DNA of 64,000 nt, from NCBI RefSeq assembly GCF_030913635.1, contig NZ_CP133188.1:372001-436000 (forward strand). Reading direction: 5' to 3'. Positions 7,033 to 15,953 of the stretch are shown in pieces; position 1 is the stretch's first letter, and each line of letters opens with the position of its first letter. The notes beneath the pieces were generated by a model. That model ran no database searches, was not told where the DNA came from, and worked only from the letters and a program-made list of their open reading frames with translations. The stretch comes from Sedimentibacter sp. MB35-C1 (lineage in GTDB: Bacteria > Bacillota > Clostridia > Tissierellales > Sedimentibacteraceae). Made by a program: the position numbers and the translations under genes.

Positions 7033-8088
7033 TTAGAGTCCCTTTCCAAATCCGCAATTTGGATATGTGCATATCTTACAATTCAGACAAAGTCCTCCCT
7101 GGCCAAGCCTGTCTATATCAGATTTTTTTATAGGGTCATCAGCCATTATTCTCGGAAGTATTAAATCAAATATAGTTCGCTTTGCATACATAACGCATCC
7201 CGGAAGTCCCAGTACAGGAACTTTTTTACCGTTATAATCGTAGTAAGATACTAAAAGCATTGCTCCCGGAAGCACAGGTGCACCGTAGGTAATGATTTCC
7301 GCACCGGTATCTTTAATCGCACCAGGCGTACAGTCGTCAGGATCGACGCTCATACCCCCTGTACAGACAACAATATCGGCACCTTTTTCTATATATTCCA
7401 TCACTGCTGACGTAATTCCCTCTTTATTGTCATCAACAATTGTTTGTCCCAAAATTTCAGTGTCAAATTCGCTGAATTTCCCTTTTATTACAGGACCAAA
7501 GGTATCTTTTATCCTTCCGTGGAAAACTTCGCTTCCTGTTGTAACTATTCCGACTTTTTTGTGCTTGAACGGAATTATTTCCATAATAGGTTTTCCTGCG
7601 CCGATTTCCTGCGCTGCCTTCATTTTTTCTTCCTCAATAACCAATGGAATTATCCTTGTTCCTGCAAGCTTATCTCCTTTTTTCACCGTTGTGTTGCCGT
7701 GTCTTGTTGCAATCATCATTTCTCCTAAACTGTTTACCTTGTAAAGCCTTTCAGTATCCAGTTTAAACAATCCATCAGCATCGGCGATTACCTCTATTTT
7801 ACCTTCCTTGACAGGAGACGGTTTCATATATTCATTTTTGCAGATTCCGTAAAGTATTTCCGCAGCTTCGTTTTCATGGAGAATACCTTCCTGCTTTTCC
7901 CATACGTACAAATTTTCTTTTCCGACAGAAAGCAATACAGGTATGTCTTCCTCTTTTATAACATGTCCCTTTTTAAAAACTGCATCTTTTTTAACATCTT
8001 TAATTATTTGCGTAATATCATGACACAGTACATGCCCTACTGCGTCAACTGTCTTGATTTGTTTCATTTGCTCCTCCCGTTGATGCAT
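7033..8088 (-). CDS. Molybdopterin-binding-domain protein with C-terminal Cys cluster
   Basis: 351 residues. The centre (about 175-320) is a MoCF/MoeA-MogA-type molybdopterin-binding fold: VGIVTTGSEVFHGRI, then DIVVCTGGMSVDPDDCTPGA and VLGLPGCVMYAKRTIFDLIL. The N-terminal 170 residues resemble those of clostridial proteins found with molybdenum hydroxylase genes. The tail has four Cys (334, 337, 340, 345) in CLNCKICTYPNCGFGKG, able to hold a metal or Fe-S cluster. A ModE-type operator lies just upstream and modABC follows, so it belongs to the molybdenum regulon. The exact step in cofactor handling is not known; it is shorter than true MoeA. Confidence 0.75.
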   Translation of the reverse strand: MHQREEQMKQIKTVDAVGHVLCHDITQIIKDVKKDAVFKKGHVIKEEDIPVLLSVGKENLYVWEKQEGILHENEAAEILYGICKNEYMKPSPVKEGKIEVIADADGLFKLDTERLYKVNSLGEMMIATRHGNTTVKKGDKLAGTRIIPLVIEEEKMKAAQEIGAGKPIMEIIPFKHKKVGIVTTGSEVFHGRIKDTFGPVIKGKFSEFDTEILGQTIVDDNKEGITSAVMEYIEKGADIVVCTGGMSVDPDDCTPGAIKDTGAEIITYGAPVLPGAMLLVSYYDYNGKKVPVLGLPGCVMYAKRTIFDLILPRIMADDPIKKSDIDRLGQGGLCLNCKICTYPNCGFGKGL

Positions 8089-8114
8089 CTCTATTAAATA
8101 TCATAATCAGCTCT

Positions 8115-8138
8115 CGTTATATTTTGTTAAAAATAACG
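8115..8138. promoter_or_regulatory. ModE-type operator upstream of the molybdopterin-binding gene
   Basis: CGTTATAT-8 bases-AAATAACG, 26 bases before the leftward gene at 7033-8088. Spacing and half-sites match 6902-6925. Confidence 0.7.
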
Positions 8139-8194
8139 ACTAATGTTATTATATACTAAATTATAGCTATTGTAAATTAAATTTTTGTCAAACT

Positions 8195-8220
8195 AAAAAA
8201 AGCCCGCTAAAAGCGGGTTT
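8195..8220 (-). terminator. Rho-independent terminator of the Bax-inhibitor-1 gene
   Basis: Read leftward: ACCCGC-TTTTA-GCGGGC then seven T. It ends the gene at 8265-8921. Confidence 0.8.
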
Positions 8221-8264
8221 CATGTTAATAAATAAAAAGTCAACTAATCTGCATTTTTAGTGTT

Positions 8265-8921
8265 TTAATCCCTGCTGCTGAACCTTGAAACTATTCTTAA
8301 AACATAAATAAATATATTTATAAAATCAAGAAATAAATTTAAAGCCAGCCCCGGAACATCCTCCTCCGTAAAGGGATTGTTTTTAATTATCGAAAGGTCA
8401 TAAAGCACATATCCGCTGAATATTAATATTCCAAGCCAGGCTATAGCCAGATTATACACTTCTGATTTCAGGAATATCCCTACTATTCCTATTAAAATCA
8501 GCGCAATCAAACCTGCGTATAATGTTCCTCCAAGAAATGAAAAGTCTCTTTTAGATTGCGACGAATATAACGCCAGTCCGCCAAATATAGTTGTTGTTAT
8601 TCCCAATGACACAAGAACCATCATTGAACCCATGGCAGACACGTAGTACAATATCGTAGGAAATGTACTTATTCCAAGTAAAAACGCCACAGAATAGCTG
8701 TTCACTCTCGACAGAGATCTGTTTTCTCTTCGCCTTGTTACAGCTGCGACAATCAGCACTATTATTGATCCTATTCCTGCAAGAAATGCAAATTGCGGCG
8801 GTACAAACATCATACCGAATACCATTCCTATGGTACATATCAGCAGCAGCACAAAAAACTCTTTTAACACCAAGCTTATTAGTCCTCTTTTATAAGGTTC
8901 ATCATAATAATATCTCTCCAA
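8265..8921 (-). CDS. Bax inhibitor-1 (YetJ/YccA) family membrane protein
   Basis: 218 residues, about seven membrane helices from residue 16 on, with the family's late GWLGI/LIFSGYVLYDLSIIK region (about 163-185) and the Asp-bearing final helix (ALNLFLDFINIFIYVLRI). B. subtilis YetJ of this family is a pH-sensitive calcium leak channel; the E. coli relatives interact with FtsH. The start follows a GGAGGA site. It is a single gene with its own terminator. Family assignment is good; the physiological role is only inferred. Confidence 0.85.
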   Translation of the reverse strand: MERYYYDEPYKRGLISLVLKEFFVLLLICTIGMVFGMMFVPPQFAFLAGIGSIIVLIVAAVTRRRENRSLSRVNSYSVAFLLGISTFPTILYYVSAMGSMMVLVSLGITTTIFGGLALYSSQSKRDFSFLGGTLYAGLIALILIGIVGIFLKSEVYNLAIAWLGILIFSGYVLYDLSIIKNNPFTEEDVPGLALNLFLDFINIFIYVLRIVSRFSSRD

Positions 8922-9250
8922 GGTTATCCTCCTCCGCTATTATAATAACCACCGCTCAAATCCACCGTAATACTGATACAAAATTCCTGGTTTGCGCATG
9001 GTTATCTTAATTCTTATTTTGATATTTTCTGCATATAATTTATTATTCCGATTTTTTTCCTTAATATAATTTATTACAGTAATCCTTAACTAATCTTAAA
9101 AAATTTGCAATTATTTTAAATCGGAATTTCTAATATAGAATATACTGGAGTGCAGTTGAAATTTTTATATGCTGTTCATTTATTTCACTGTTTAAAAATA
9201 GATTTTAGTTGGTATAAATTAATAAAATTCATTTATGGAAAGGAGACACT
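8922..9250. other. Intergenic region with no gene seen
   Basis: Divergent control region between the Bax-inhibitor gene and the 92-residue gene. It is AT-rich with several TATAAT-like strings. A 23-codon hydrophobic ORF at about 9000 has no ribosome site and is not called. Confidence 0.5.
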
Positions 9251-9529
9251 ATGGCATTTTTAGATAAGTTGGGAAAGAAAATCGGCGAGGTGGCAGATAC
9301 CGCTACTGAAAAAGCAAAGGACTTTGCTGAAACTACAAAACTTAATCAGGCTATATCCGCAGAAGAGAAGCAAATAAACAAATATTTTCTGGATTTAGGC
9401 AGATATGTATTTGAAAAAGAAAAGGATAACCCAGACAGCCCCGTAGCAGAAATCTGCAATAAAATTATGTCTTCTCAAAAAGAAATCGAAGAACTTAAAA
9501 GAAAAATAATGGAGGTTAAAACAGATTAA
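9251..9529 (+). CDS. Small helical protein of unknown function
   Basis: 92 residues, fully helical and charged, with a coiled-coil end (SSQKEIEELKRKIMEVKTD). The opening MAFLDKLGKKIGEVADTATEKAKDFAETTKLN is seen at the start of clostridial proteins that may carry a zinc-ribbon tail; no ribbon is present here. AAAGGAGA lies 8 bases before ATG. It stands alone, with a terminator at 9604. Function unknown. Confidence 0.65.
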   Translation: MAFLDKLGKKIGEVADTATEKAKDFAETTKLNQAISAEEKQINKYFLDLGRYVFEKEKDNPDSPVAEICNKIMSSQKEIEELKRKIMEVKTD

Positions 9530-9603
9530 ACATATACATGTTTGAACACACATGAGAATTAGCCACCTGAACAAAGTAACAAGCTATTTTTTTACAAGTC
9601 TAT

Positions 9604-9626
9604 GAGCATCTCAATGATGCTCTTTT
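9604..9626 (+). terminator. Rho-independent terminator
   Basis: GAGCATC-TCAAT-GATGCTC-TTTT, 75 bases after the 92-residue gene. Confidence 0.75.
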
Positions 9627-9756
9627 GTTATGGTCGTATTTATAGAAGAAGGAAGCGTAATTAAAACAGGAACTCCCAGTAAAATATTTAATAATCCTGT
9701 TGATTTACGCAGTCAGGAATATATAATATATATGAATAACTAAGAGAGGTGAATAT

Positions 9757-10227
9757 ATGATAGAAATAACAGTACCGGGCGGAAAAGCTTATTCAATAGA
9801 AAATATTGTGTTTGACTACAACGGAACAATTGCTGCAAACGGAAAAGTTACTGATAATATAAAAGATAAAATATCCAGACTGTGCAGCTCGGCAAATGTA
9901 TATGTGCTTACTGCCGACACATACGGATCGGCTTCCGAAGAATGCAGGGATCTCGGTTTAACTTTAAAGACTTTTCCTAAAAACAACTGCGGAGACTTTA
10001 AAGCTGAGATAGTTGAGGAATTAGGAAAAGATAAAACTGTATGCTTTGGAAACGGCAACAACGATATAAAAATGTTTAAAAAATCTTCTCTTGCAATTGC
10101 TGTCCTAGAATCAGAGGGTATGTGTGCAAAATTGCTTGCCGAAGCTGATATTCTGGTTAAATCAATTGAAGACGGGATAGACCTGTTATTGAATACAACT
10201 GCTCTCATTGCTACATTGAGGGGATAA
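9757..10227 (+). CDS. HAD-superfamily protein (soluble P-type-ATPase-like)
   Basis: 156 residues. HAD motif I is VFDYNGTIA with Asp20 as nucleophile; the usual second Asp is Asn22. Motif II is the Thr in YVLTADTYG (about 48-56) and motif IV is GNGNNDIKMFK (about 87-97). This is the small cap-less family likened to the phosphorylation domain of P-type ATPases. It presumably transfers or hydrolyses phosphate on an unknown substrate. AGAGGTG precedes the ATG, and a strong terminator follows at once, so it is monocistronic. Confidence 0.8.
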   Translation: MIEITVPGGKAYSIENIVFDYNGTIAANGKVTDNIKDKISRLCSSANVYVLTADTYGSASEECRDLGLTLKTFPKNNCGDFKAEIVEELGKDKTVCFGNGNNDIKMFKKSSLAIAVLESEGMCAKLLAEADILVKSIEDGIDLLLNTTALIATLRG

Positions 10228-10232
10228 TATGC

Positions 10233-10271
10233 AAAGGCTGCGCCTGTACGGAAACAGCCTTTGATTTTTTT
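10233..10271 (+). terminator. Rho-independent terminator
   Basis: AAAGGCTG-14 bases-CAGCCTTT, then GA and seven T, six bases after the HAD gene. Confidence 0.8.
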
Positions 10272-10290
10272 GCGTTAAACAAAGCACCTC

Positions 10291-11292
10291 TTACGTTTTC
10301 AGGTCATTTATCAGAGAAATTTTAGCGGTGGTTTTCCCCTCTTCGTAATATTCATGTGCCTTCGTAATTTCAGAAAACTTAAATTCGTTTTTGTCCCTGT
10401 ATATAGTTAAATTCCCAGCTTCTATAAGCTTTTTAATTTCATACAGTATATTTCCCATTTCATTGCGGTTTGTATTTGTCAGAATCGGTAGCACCATGTA
10501 TATAGTTTTGAATGAAATAGACTTATGGTGAATGAGTGTCATGTCAAGTTCAACCCTTGAATTTGTTGTAAGTACAAGTCCTTCTGTTTTCACAGCTTTA
10601 AAACTGTTTATCAAGTTTGTGGTACCGATCGTATCAAATACAACGTCAAAACCTTTTCCTTCAGTGTACATATTTACATAATCATCTACATCGGTAGTCC
10701 TGTAGTTAATTACATGATTCGCTCCCAGGTGCTCTGCTATTTCTGCCTTTTCATCGTTTGATACCGTTGCATAAACATCAGCTTTTAACAATTTTGCAAA
10801 TTGCAGTGCAATATGTCCCACACCTCCGGCAGCTCCGTGAATCAGCACTTTGTCTCCGGATTTAATATGTGAGTTTTCCATAATGGCTCTGTATGCAGAG
10901 ATACCAACTAAAGGATACAGCGCAGCCGTTTTAAAATCAATATTAGCCGGCTTCAGACACAGGAGCTCTTCATCAACCAGGGCGTATTCTGCAAGTGCTC
11001 CGCATTCGTTCATCATTCCGCCCACAAACCCAAATACTTCATCTCCGGGTTTCAGTACTTCAACGTTTTCCCCAACCTTCTCAACAACTCCTGAAAAATC
11101 AGAATTTAGCACGGCTGGAAATGGCGGCGTAATCTCAGGCAATAATCCGGATCTTAGTTTAATCTCAAATGGATTAAGGCTGCTAGCCGCTATTTTGACC
11201 AGGACATATCCCGGTTTTATCTCCGGCTTTGGAATGTCCATAAGCTCAAATACTTTGGGTCCGCCAAATTTGTTTATTACCATTGCTTTCAT
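10291..11292 (-). CDS. NADPH:quinone oxidoreductase-like, zinc-free medium-chain dehydrogenase
   Basis: 333 residues. A GroES-like N-terminal domain (1-125) contains SSLNPFEIKLRSG and the Asp-type loop LNSDFSGVVEKVG without the catalytic zinc ligands. The Rossmann domain has HGAAGGVGHIALQFAK (about 152-167), the NADPH-binding signature. It probably reduces quinones or enones. Single gene; AAAGGGAG before ATG. The leftward gene ends close to the HAD gene's terminator. Confidence 0.82.
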   Translation of the reverse strand: MKAMVINKFGGPKVFELMDIPKPEIKPGYVLVKIAASSLNPFEIKLRSGLLPEITPPFPAVLNSDFSGVVEKVGENVEVLKPGDEVFGFVGGMMNECGALAEYALVDEELLCLKPANIDFKTAALYPLVGISAYRAIMENSHIKSGDKVLIHGAAGGVGHIALQFAKLLKADVYATVSNDEKAEIAEHLGANHVINYRTTDVDDYVNMYTEGKGFDVVFDTIGTTNLINSFKAVKTEGLVLTTNSRVELDMTLIHHKSISFKTIYMVLPILTNTNRNEMGNILYEIKKLIEAGNLTIYRDKNEFKFSEITKAHEYYEEGKTTAKISLINDLKT

Positions 11293-11382
11293 AGCATCAC
11301 TCCCTTTTTAATTATTATATAGTTCCTATAGCCAAAATATTTTTAATAAACAAAAAAATATTATATATTTCCCAATTTTTAT

Positions 11383-12222
11383 TTAATCTTCCGTGTCTTC
11401 GAAATCAGTCCAAAAATCTTTTGCTTTATTGTATCTGACGTTACCCTTTATACCGCAAAACTCTTTGTTGTAGGTAATAGGCTTGAAGGCTTTCCCTAAA
11501 TGTATGTCTTCGGCATAATATTTTTTGTAAATTGCAGTTTGACTGAATCCGTAGCTACCCGTCAACGATACATTTATTCTAAATCTGCTTTTTACAGTAT
11601 TTGAAGACTTGTTATATTTTTTGGCAAGCTCTGCCTCATTCATAACATTTAAATTCTTGTGGCTGTTTTTAAATGTATATGAAAAATCGTATTTTCCCAA
11701 ATATGTAAGCCTGTAATCTATAGGGATATCGAACATGCCGGCACTGTTGCATCCCGTATTATGTTCCGTAATGCTGATTCTTATATCGGGATTTACAAGG
11801 GCTTCCCGGCTTGTGTTTATAACCCTGATTATCAGCATATCCGTACTTGGGTTATATATTATCTTTTTAGAAAATTTTACAAGATCTCTCGGATAAAACA
11901 TTTTTACTGACAGCACGGATACCATCAAAGCAAAGTACACGGCCGTTATGGAAGATTGAATTATTACAAGCAGCTTGCCTGCTGTATTTAGAGGAACCAC
12001 GTCTCCATAGCCTATGGACAGAGATGTTACAAAAGAAAAATACACATAATCTATAAAACTCGCCGCATTTTTTAGTGATCCAAATGCAAAATATGCTGCT
12101 GAAAACACTAAATTTACCGTAAGATAATAAAGAAATAACTCCAGAAACACGAGCCCGAAATGCTTGTTTCTTATTTTACTAGACCATCTAAGTCCTGATT
12201 TTTTTGGATATTTTAAGTTCAT
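11383..12222 (-). CDS. Two-helix potassium channel with a C-terminal cytoplasmic domain
   Basis: 279 residues. Two membrane helices (about 24-46 and 84-107) flank a pore loop with filter SIGYGD (69-74); Ser-Ile replaces the usual Thr-Val. After the inner helix comes about 165 residues of beta-rich cytosolic sequence, as in bacterial inward-rectifier (KirBac) channels, rather than an RCK domain. It should pass K+ across the membrane. Single gene, spaced from neighbours. Kir-like assignment rests on topology and size, not on a recognised Kir signature. Confidence 0.75.
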   Translation of the reverse strand: MNLKYPKKSGLRWSSKIRNKHFGLVFLELFLYYLTVNLVFSAAYFAFGSLKNAASFIDYVYFSFVTSLSIGYGDVVPLNTAGKLLVIIQSSITAVYFALMVSVLSVKMFYPRDLVKFSKKIIYNPSTDMLIIRVINTSREALVNPDIRISITEHNTGCNSAGMFDIPIDYRLTYLGKYDFSYTFKNSHKNLNVMNEAELAKKYNKSSNTVKSRFRINVSLTGSYGFSQTAIYKKYYAEDIHLGKAFKPITYNKEFCGIKGNVRYNKAKDFWTDFEDTED

Positions 12223-12387
12223 TCATCTCTCCGATTGAAAATTATATATTTATTCTAAGCACTTAACTTTTTAATATTCAGCCCGAGCCTGAAAACAAAT
12301 GCCTTCAATTAATTTCTCCACTTTATCTGAACTTGTAACGGTAAATTGCGCCATTCTCTCCCTTGTTAATACCGATTTCCTTAACAG

Positions 12388-12416
12388 TTGTTATAGAAGA
12401 ACTGCTATGATATAAT
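12388..12416 (+). promoter_or_regulatory. Sigma-A-type promoter of the radical SAM operon
   Basis: TTGTTA, 17 bases, TATAAT. It gives a leader of about 120 bases before the first gene at 12543. No other convincing promoter is seen inside the eight-gene cluster. Confidence 0.6.
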
Positions 12417-12482
12417 AAATATAATATATGAAATAAATCCTCAACAGTTTTATCTGATTTGATGCTTTTGTACTGGTGTGAA

Positions 12483-12503
12483 GCAAGCCGATAATTGGCT
12501 TGC
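12483..12503. repeat. Inverted repeat in the operon leader
   Basis: GCAAGCC-GATAATT-GGCTTGC, 40 bases before the first start codon and downstream of the promoter. It may be an operator or a leader hairpin. Confidence 0.4.
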
Positions 12504-12542
12504 ACTTATACTATAATGGGATATTATACTATGGAGACTTAT

Positions 12543-13619
12543 ATGAAACTTGTTAGTATTGACGAAAAAAACAGAAAAATTTTTTTAAATTTCTATAAAA
12601 AACAATATTCGAGTCCCTTAAAACACGACACAATGTCGGGGGTACTTAAAGGGCTTCTGTATGGAAATTCTCAGCTTTGCAGGTCGGTATATCTGGAACC
12701 TCTTATGGTAGTAGAAAATAACGAAGTAGTTATGATAAGCCTGCTTGCATGTGCCAACAGAATGCCTGACTGTGTGCAAATTGGTTTTTTTGAAGCATCC
12801 GAATTGAATATGGAAGCATTTAAACTGATTTTGAACAGAGCCACGCAGCTGGCTAAGGAAAAGAATGCATCTAAAATTACCGCATCTTTAAATATCCACG
12901 TAAATTACGGCTTAGGATTTTTGGCAAGCGGCTATGATAAACCGCAGAGCTTCGGAATGTCTCATAATCCATCCTTTTATCACGATTTTTTTACAAATAC
13001 GGGATTTAATACAATTGAAATGGTAAGCTATAAAAAAGATATGAGATCGATTGACAGCATGATGAGCAGCGATATAATCGCAAGGCTCAAAAAAAGATAC
13101 TCTGTAAGAATGGCGGATTTTAATAATTTTAAAAGAGACTGCGGAATATATACTGATGTAAATAATAAGGCATTCAGCGAGCATTTATTTTACTATCCTA
13201 GGGAGCAGGAAGAAGATTATGAACTGCTTAAGGATATGAAGCACCTCATGAAACCGGAAAATCTTCTTTTCGTAGAGAAGAATGGTGTTCCTGTGGGTTT
13301 TATGCTCTGGTATCCCGACTTCAGTCAACTGATGAGCAATGGTGAAGCAGCGGGACTAAGGACGGTAATGAAAAATATTATGTTTGGAAACCGTATAAAC
13401 ACATTTAAAATAGTCGAAATGGGAGTGATTCCTTCGGAAAGAAATCGAGGAGCCATACTTGCGTTGTTCGATTATTGCTTTGAATGTATAAATGACAGGT
13501 ATGACTATATGGAATCCGGATGGATATTATCAGATAATTTTAAATCAAAAAACTTTGGAGTAAAGTGGGCAGACTGTGAGTCAAAACGCTACAGAGCATA
13601 TATCAAGGAGTTGTCATGA
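12543..13619 (+). CDS. GNAT-fold acyltransferase-like protein
   Basis: 358 residues from the ATG at 12543, chosen because GGAG lies 6 bases upstream; an in-frame ATG at 12531 is less likely. Two GNAT-like halves can be read: an N-terminal one around VVENNEVVMISLLACANR and a C-terminal one with VEKNGVPVGFMLWYPD and VEMGVIPSERNRGAILALFDY, the latter resembling an acyl-CoA-binding motif. It is the first gene of an eight-gene operon; the next ORF overlaps it by 4 bases. It probably moves an acyl or aminoacyl group onto an amine in the cluster's product. Substrate unknown. Confidence 0.6.
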   Translation: MKLVSIDEKNRKIFLNFYKKQYSSPLKHDTMSGVLKGLLYGNSQLCRSVYLEPLMVVENNEVVMISLLACANRMPDCVQIGFFEASELNMEAFKLILNRATQLAKEKNASKITASLNIHVNYGLGFLASGYDKPQSFGMSHNPSFYHDFFTNTGFNTIEMVSYKKDMRSIDSMMSSDIIARLKKRYSVRMADFNNFKRDCGIYTDVNNKAFSEHLFYYPREQEEDYELLKDMKHLMKPENLLFVEKNGVPVGFMLWYPDFSQLMSNGEAAGLRTVMKNIMFGNRINTFKIVEMGVIPSERNRGAILALFDYCFECINDRYDYMESGWILSDNFKSKNFGVKWADCESKRYRAYIKELS

Positions 13620-14593
13620 GCAGACACAAATCAACAGTCAGCTTAGATAAGGAAATAAATAAATTAAATTTACCCTGTTATGAAACTCTGGCAAGTCTGC
13701 TGCCTCTTTTGACTTTGCTTGAAAAATTAAATCCCTGCGGTCAAGAGTATGAAGTATCAAATGGCAGCGTAATTATTTCCTACCGCTTGTCTCTTAATTT
13801 ATTTAACTTCCGCAGAATTTTTCCGTTAAATGTACATGTTCAAATAATAGGACTTCCTGTTTCTGTGTGCTTGAGCGGTTTTTTCGGCAACTATATTGAA
13901 GCCGAAAAAAATATAAAACAGCGTAAGGGACTTAAGATTTTACTAAACAGCGACCACCCCTTTAAGGGAGGTGGAAAAACCTTGTCTACATTCGTGTTCG
14001 AGAATAGGTTTGAAGATTTCGACCAATATCTAAGCTCCTTGAGAAGCCCTTATAGAAGGCGGATTAACAAAGCTTTAAGAGAAAGAGAAAAGCTTGTGAT
14101 CAAAACACTGAGCAGGTATGATTTTAATAAGGTGCATTACGACCTGTATCTAAGTATCATGGGCAGGACGGAAAACCCTCTTGAAACTCTTCCCATTGAG
14201 TTTTTCCGGGAGTATGATGCCGAACTTTTTGAATTTTCTGACAGGGAAACTCATAATGTTGTAGGTTTCATCCAGTTGAAGGCAATAAAAAACAAGCTAT
14301 ATTTTTTATTCGGTGGATTCAAAAAAGAAGATATACCCGCTTACGACATATACTACAACATGCTTTTAAAAATAGTCGAAACCGGAATTGAAAAACGTGT
14401 TGAAGAAATTGAATTTGGACAGACGGCGGAGGAGAGCAAATTAAAAATAGGATGCAGGGAAAAATACAAATACATGACTGCCCACCACAGCAACCCCTTG
14501 ATAAATTCTTTTATCAGTATGTTGCTGCCTTTGTTTTCATACAGACCGTATCCTGTAAAGCATCATGTATTTAAAGACAAAGGTGAAAAATAA
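13616..14593 (+). CDS. FemAB/GNAT-like acyltransferase
   Basis: 325 residues, overlapping the previous gene by ATGA. The middle (about 140-290) shows SPYRRRINKALREREK, then NVVGFIQLKAIKNKLYFLFGGF and EIEFGQTAEESKLKIGCREKY, the layout of FemAB/BioF2-like GNAT proteins that form amide bonds. The N-terminal 120 residues are hydrophobic beta-rich sequence of unclear role. With its upstream neighbour it gives the operon two acyl-transfer steps. Reaction and substrate are not recognisable. Confidence 0.6.
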   Translation: MSRHKSTVSLDKEINKLNLPCYETLASLLPLLTLLEKLNPCGQEYEVSNGSVIISYRLSLNLFNFRRIFPLNVHVQIIGLPVSVCLSGFFGNYIEAEKNIKQRKGLKILLNSDHPFKGGGKTLSTFVFENRFEDFDQYLSSLRSPYRRRINKALREREKLVIKTLSRYDFNKVHYDLYLSIMGRTENPLETLPIEFFREYDAELFEFSDRETHNVVGFIQLKAIKNKLYFLFGGFKKEDIPAYDIYYNMLLKIVETGIEKRVEEIEFGQTAEESKLKIGCREKYKYMTAHHSNPLINSFISMLLPLFSYRPYPVKHHVFKDKGEK

Positions 14594-14594
14594 C

Positions 14595-15875
14595 ATGGTT
14601 GTATTTTTAAAGAAAGTAAGAGTCAAAACAATTTTTACAGCATTTGATCCTGTGGTTGTGGAACCTCTGGAACTCTGCTGTTTAAAATCCGTTTTAAATA
14701 ATATAGGTGTTGAAAGCTATATAATCGATGATTTGTTCAACTTGAATCCTCCCCAAAATATCGTACCGGATGCCATTGTTCTAACCGGATACAATGTAGC
14801 TGAAAACCAAATTTTAATCGATGCAAAATCATACAGGCAGAAATTTCCCCATGCTAAAATTATTGCGGGAGGAGTTCATATACAGGTCAATCCAGATGAC
14901 TTTCATTCTGATTTTGTAGATTATGTATGCCACACCCCAAGCATGGCCGCCTTCAGTGAATTAATTAAAAGCATCAAGCACGGCACAGAAACCCGAATTG
15001 ACGGCATTGATTTCAGAAAAGGCGTAGCATCTGGTTCAGCATGGCATAAATCTCCCCAAAAAGCTCTGAAGGAAAGAGAAAATGTGATTCCTGACAGAAG
15101 CTTGTTTCGCAGTCTTTCTCATAAACTTCATTATATGGAAAAAAGAAATGTTGCATTAATCAAAGGAAGCACCGGCTGCCCGTATGGTTGCTCTTACTGC
15201 TGTTGCAAACTGCTGAACGGCGGAAACTATATTCCAGCTGATTATGAAGCCATGACTGATGAGATGGAAAAAATAAGTGCTGATTATTTCTGGATTGTTG
15301 ATGATGTTTTGTTTTCTAGCAGAGCTGATGCGCTGCAATTTATTGAAATTATAAATGAAAAACGCCTGAAGGTTAAAATAATAGGGTATTTAAGAGCGGA
15401 TTTTATCTTAAAACACGGCGACCTGCTTCCGCTTCTAAGAGCAGCGGGTCTTGTAGAGGCAATTGTGGGCTTTGAAGCAACTACAAACCATGAGCTTGAT
15501 GACTATGAAAAAAACACAAACGCCCTTGATTATCCTAAAGTCATATCTCTACTTAAAAAAAATAATATTGATTTGACTGCGCTTTTCATGGTCAGACCGG
15601 ACTACAAAATAAAAGACTTCACGAACCTATACAAATTTATTAAAAAAACAGGGATTGAAGTATATACCGTATCCATGCTGACCCCTTTAAAAGGAACGAC
15701 TCTTTATGAATCAATGAAGGATGAGCTTCTGACCGATGACCCGAGAAAATTTGATTTCCTTCATCCGGTACTGAAAACTTCACTACCCAAATGGATGTAT
15801 ATTCTGATATTTTACGGAATACAACTGCGCCTTGTGAAATCAGACAGGGTTCGTAAATATTTGACCGGAAAGTAA
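14595..15875 (+). CDS. Cobalamin-binding-type radical SAM protein A
   Basis: 426 residues from the ATG at 14595, one base after the preceding stop; a start at 14565 would overlap further. The N-terminal half (about 8-135) is a B12-binding Rossmann-like domain with AGGVHIQVNPDDF but no DxHxxG, so any cobalamin would bind without His ligation. The SAM-cleaving cluster motif is GCPYGCSYCCCK (Cys195, 199, 202), with two extra Cys after it. The C-terminal part has GFEATTNHELDDYEKN and LTPLKGT, as in BchE/HpnJ-like enzymes. It is a paralogue of the proteins at 16571 and 19267. Such enzymes methylate or rearrange unactivated carbons; the substrate is unknown. Confidence 0.75.
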   Translation: MVVFLKKVRVKTIFTAFDPVVVEPLELCCLKSVLNNIGVESYIIDDLFNLNPPQNIVPDAIVLTGYNVAENQILIDAKSYRQKFPHAKIIAGGVHIQVNPDDFHSDFVDYVCHTPSMAAFSELIKSIKHGTETRIDGIDFRKGVASGSAWHKSPQKALKERENVIPDRSLFRSLSHKLHYMEKRNVALIKGSTGCPYGCSYCCCKLLNGGNYIPADYEAMTDEMEKISADYFWIVDDVLFSSRADALQFIEIINEKRLKVKIIGYLRADFILKHGDLLPLLRAAGLVEAIVGFEATTNHELDDYEKNTNALDYPKVISLLKKNNIDLTALFMVRPDYKIKDFTNLYKFIKKTGIEVYTVSMLTPLKGTTLYESMKDELLTDDPRKFDFLHPVLKTSLPKWMYILIFYGIQLRLVKSDRVRKYLTGK

Positions 15876-15953
15876 TCTTTGTATAAAATCAAACGCCCCT
15901 CGCTTTTGAAAAAAACATACTGTGTTTAAGATAAAAACAGAATAGGAGAATTT

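Noticed and set aside
9000-9071. 23-codon hydrophobic ORF
   Set aside because: No ribosome site, low-complexity AT-rich sequence; likely chance.
12323-12505. 60-codon leftward frame upstream of the radical SAM operon
   Set aside because: It overlaps the operon's promoter and leader, has no ribosome site and no recognisable protein features.
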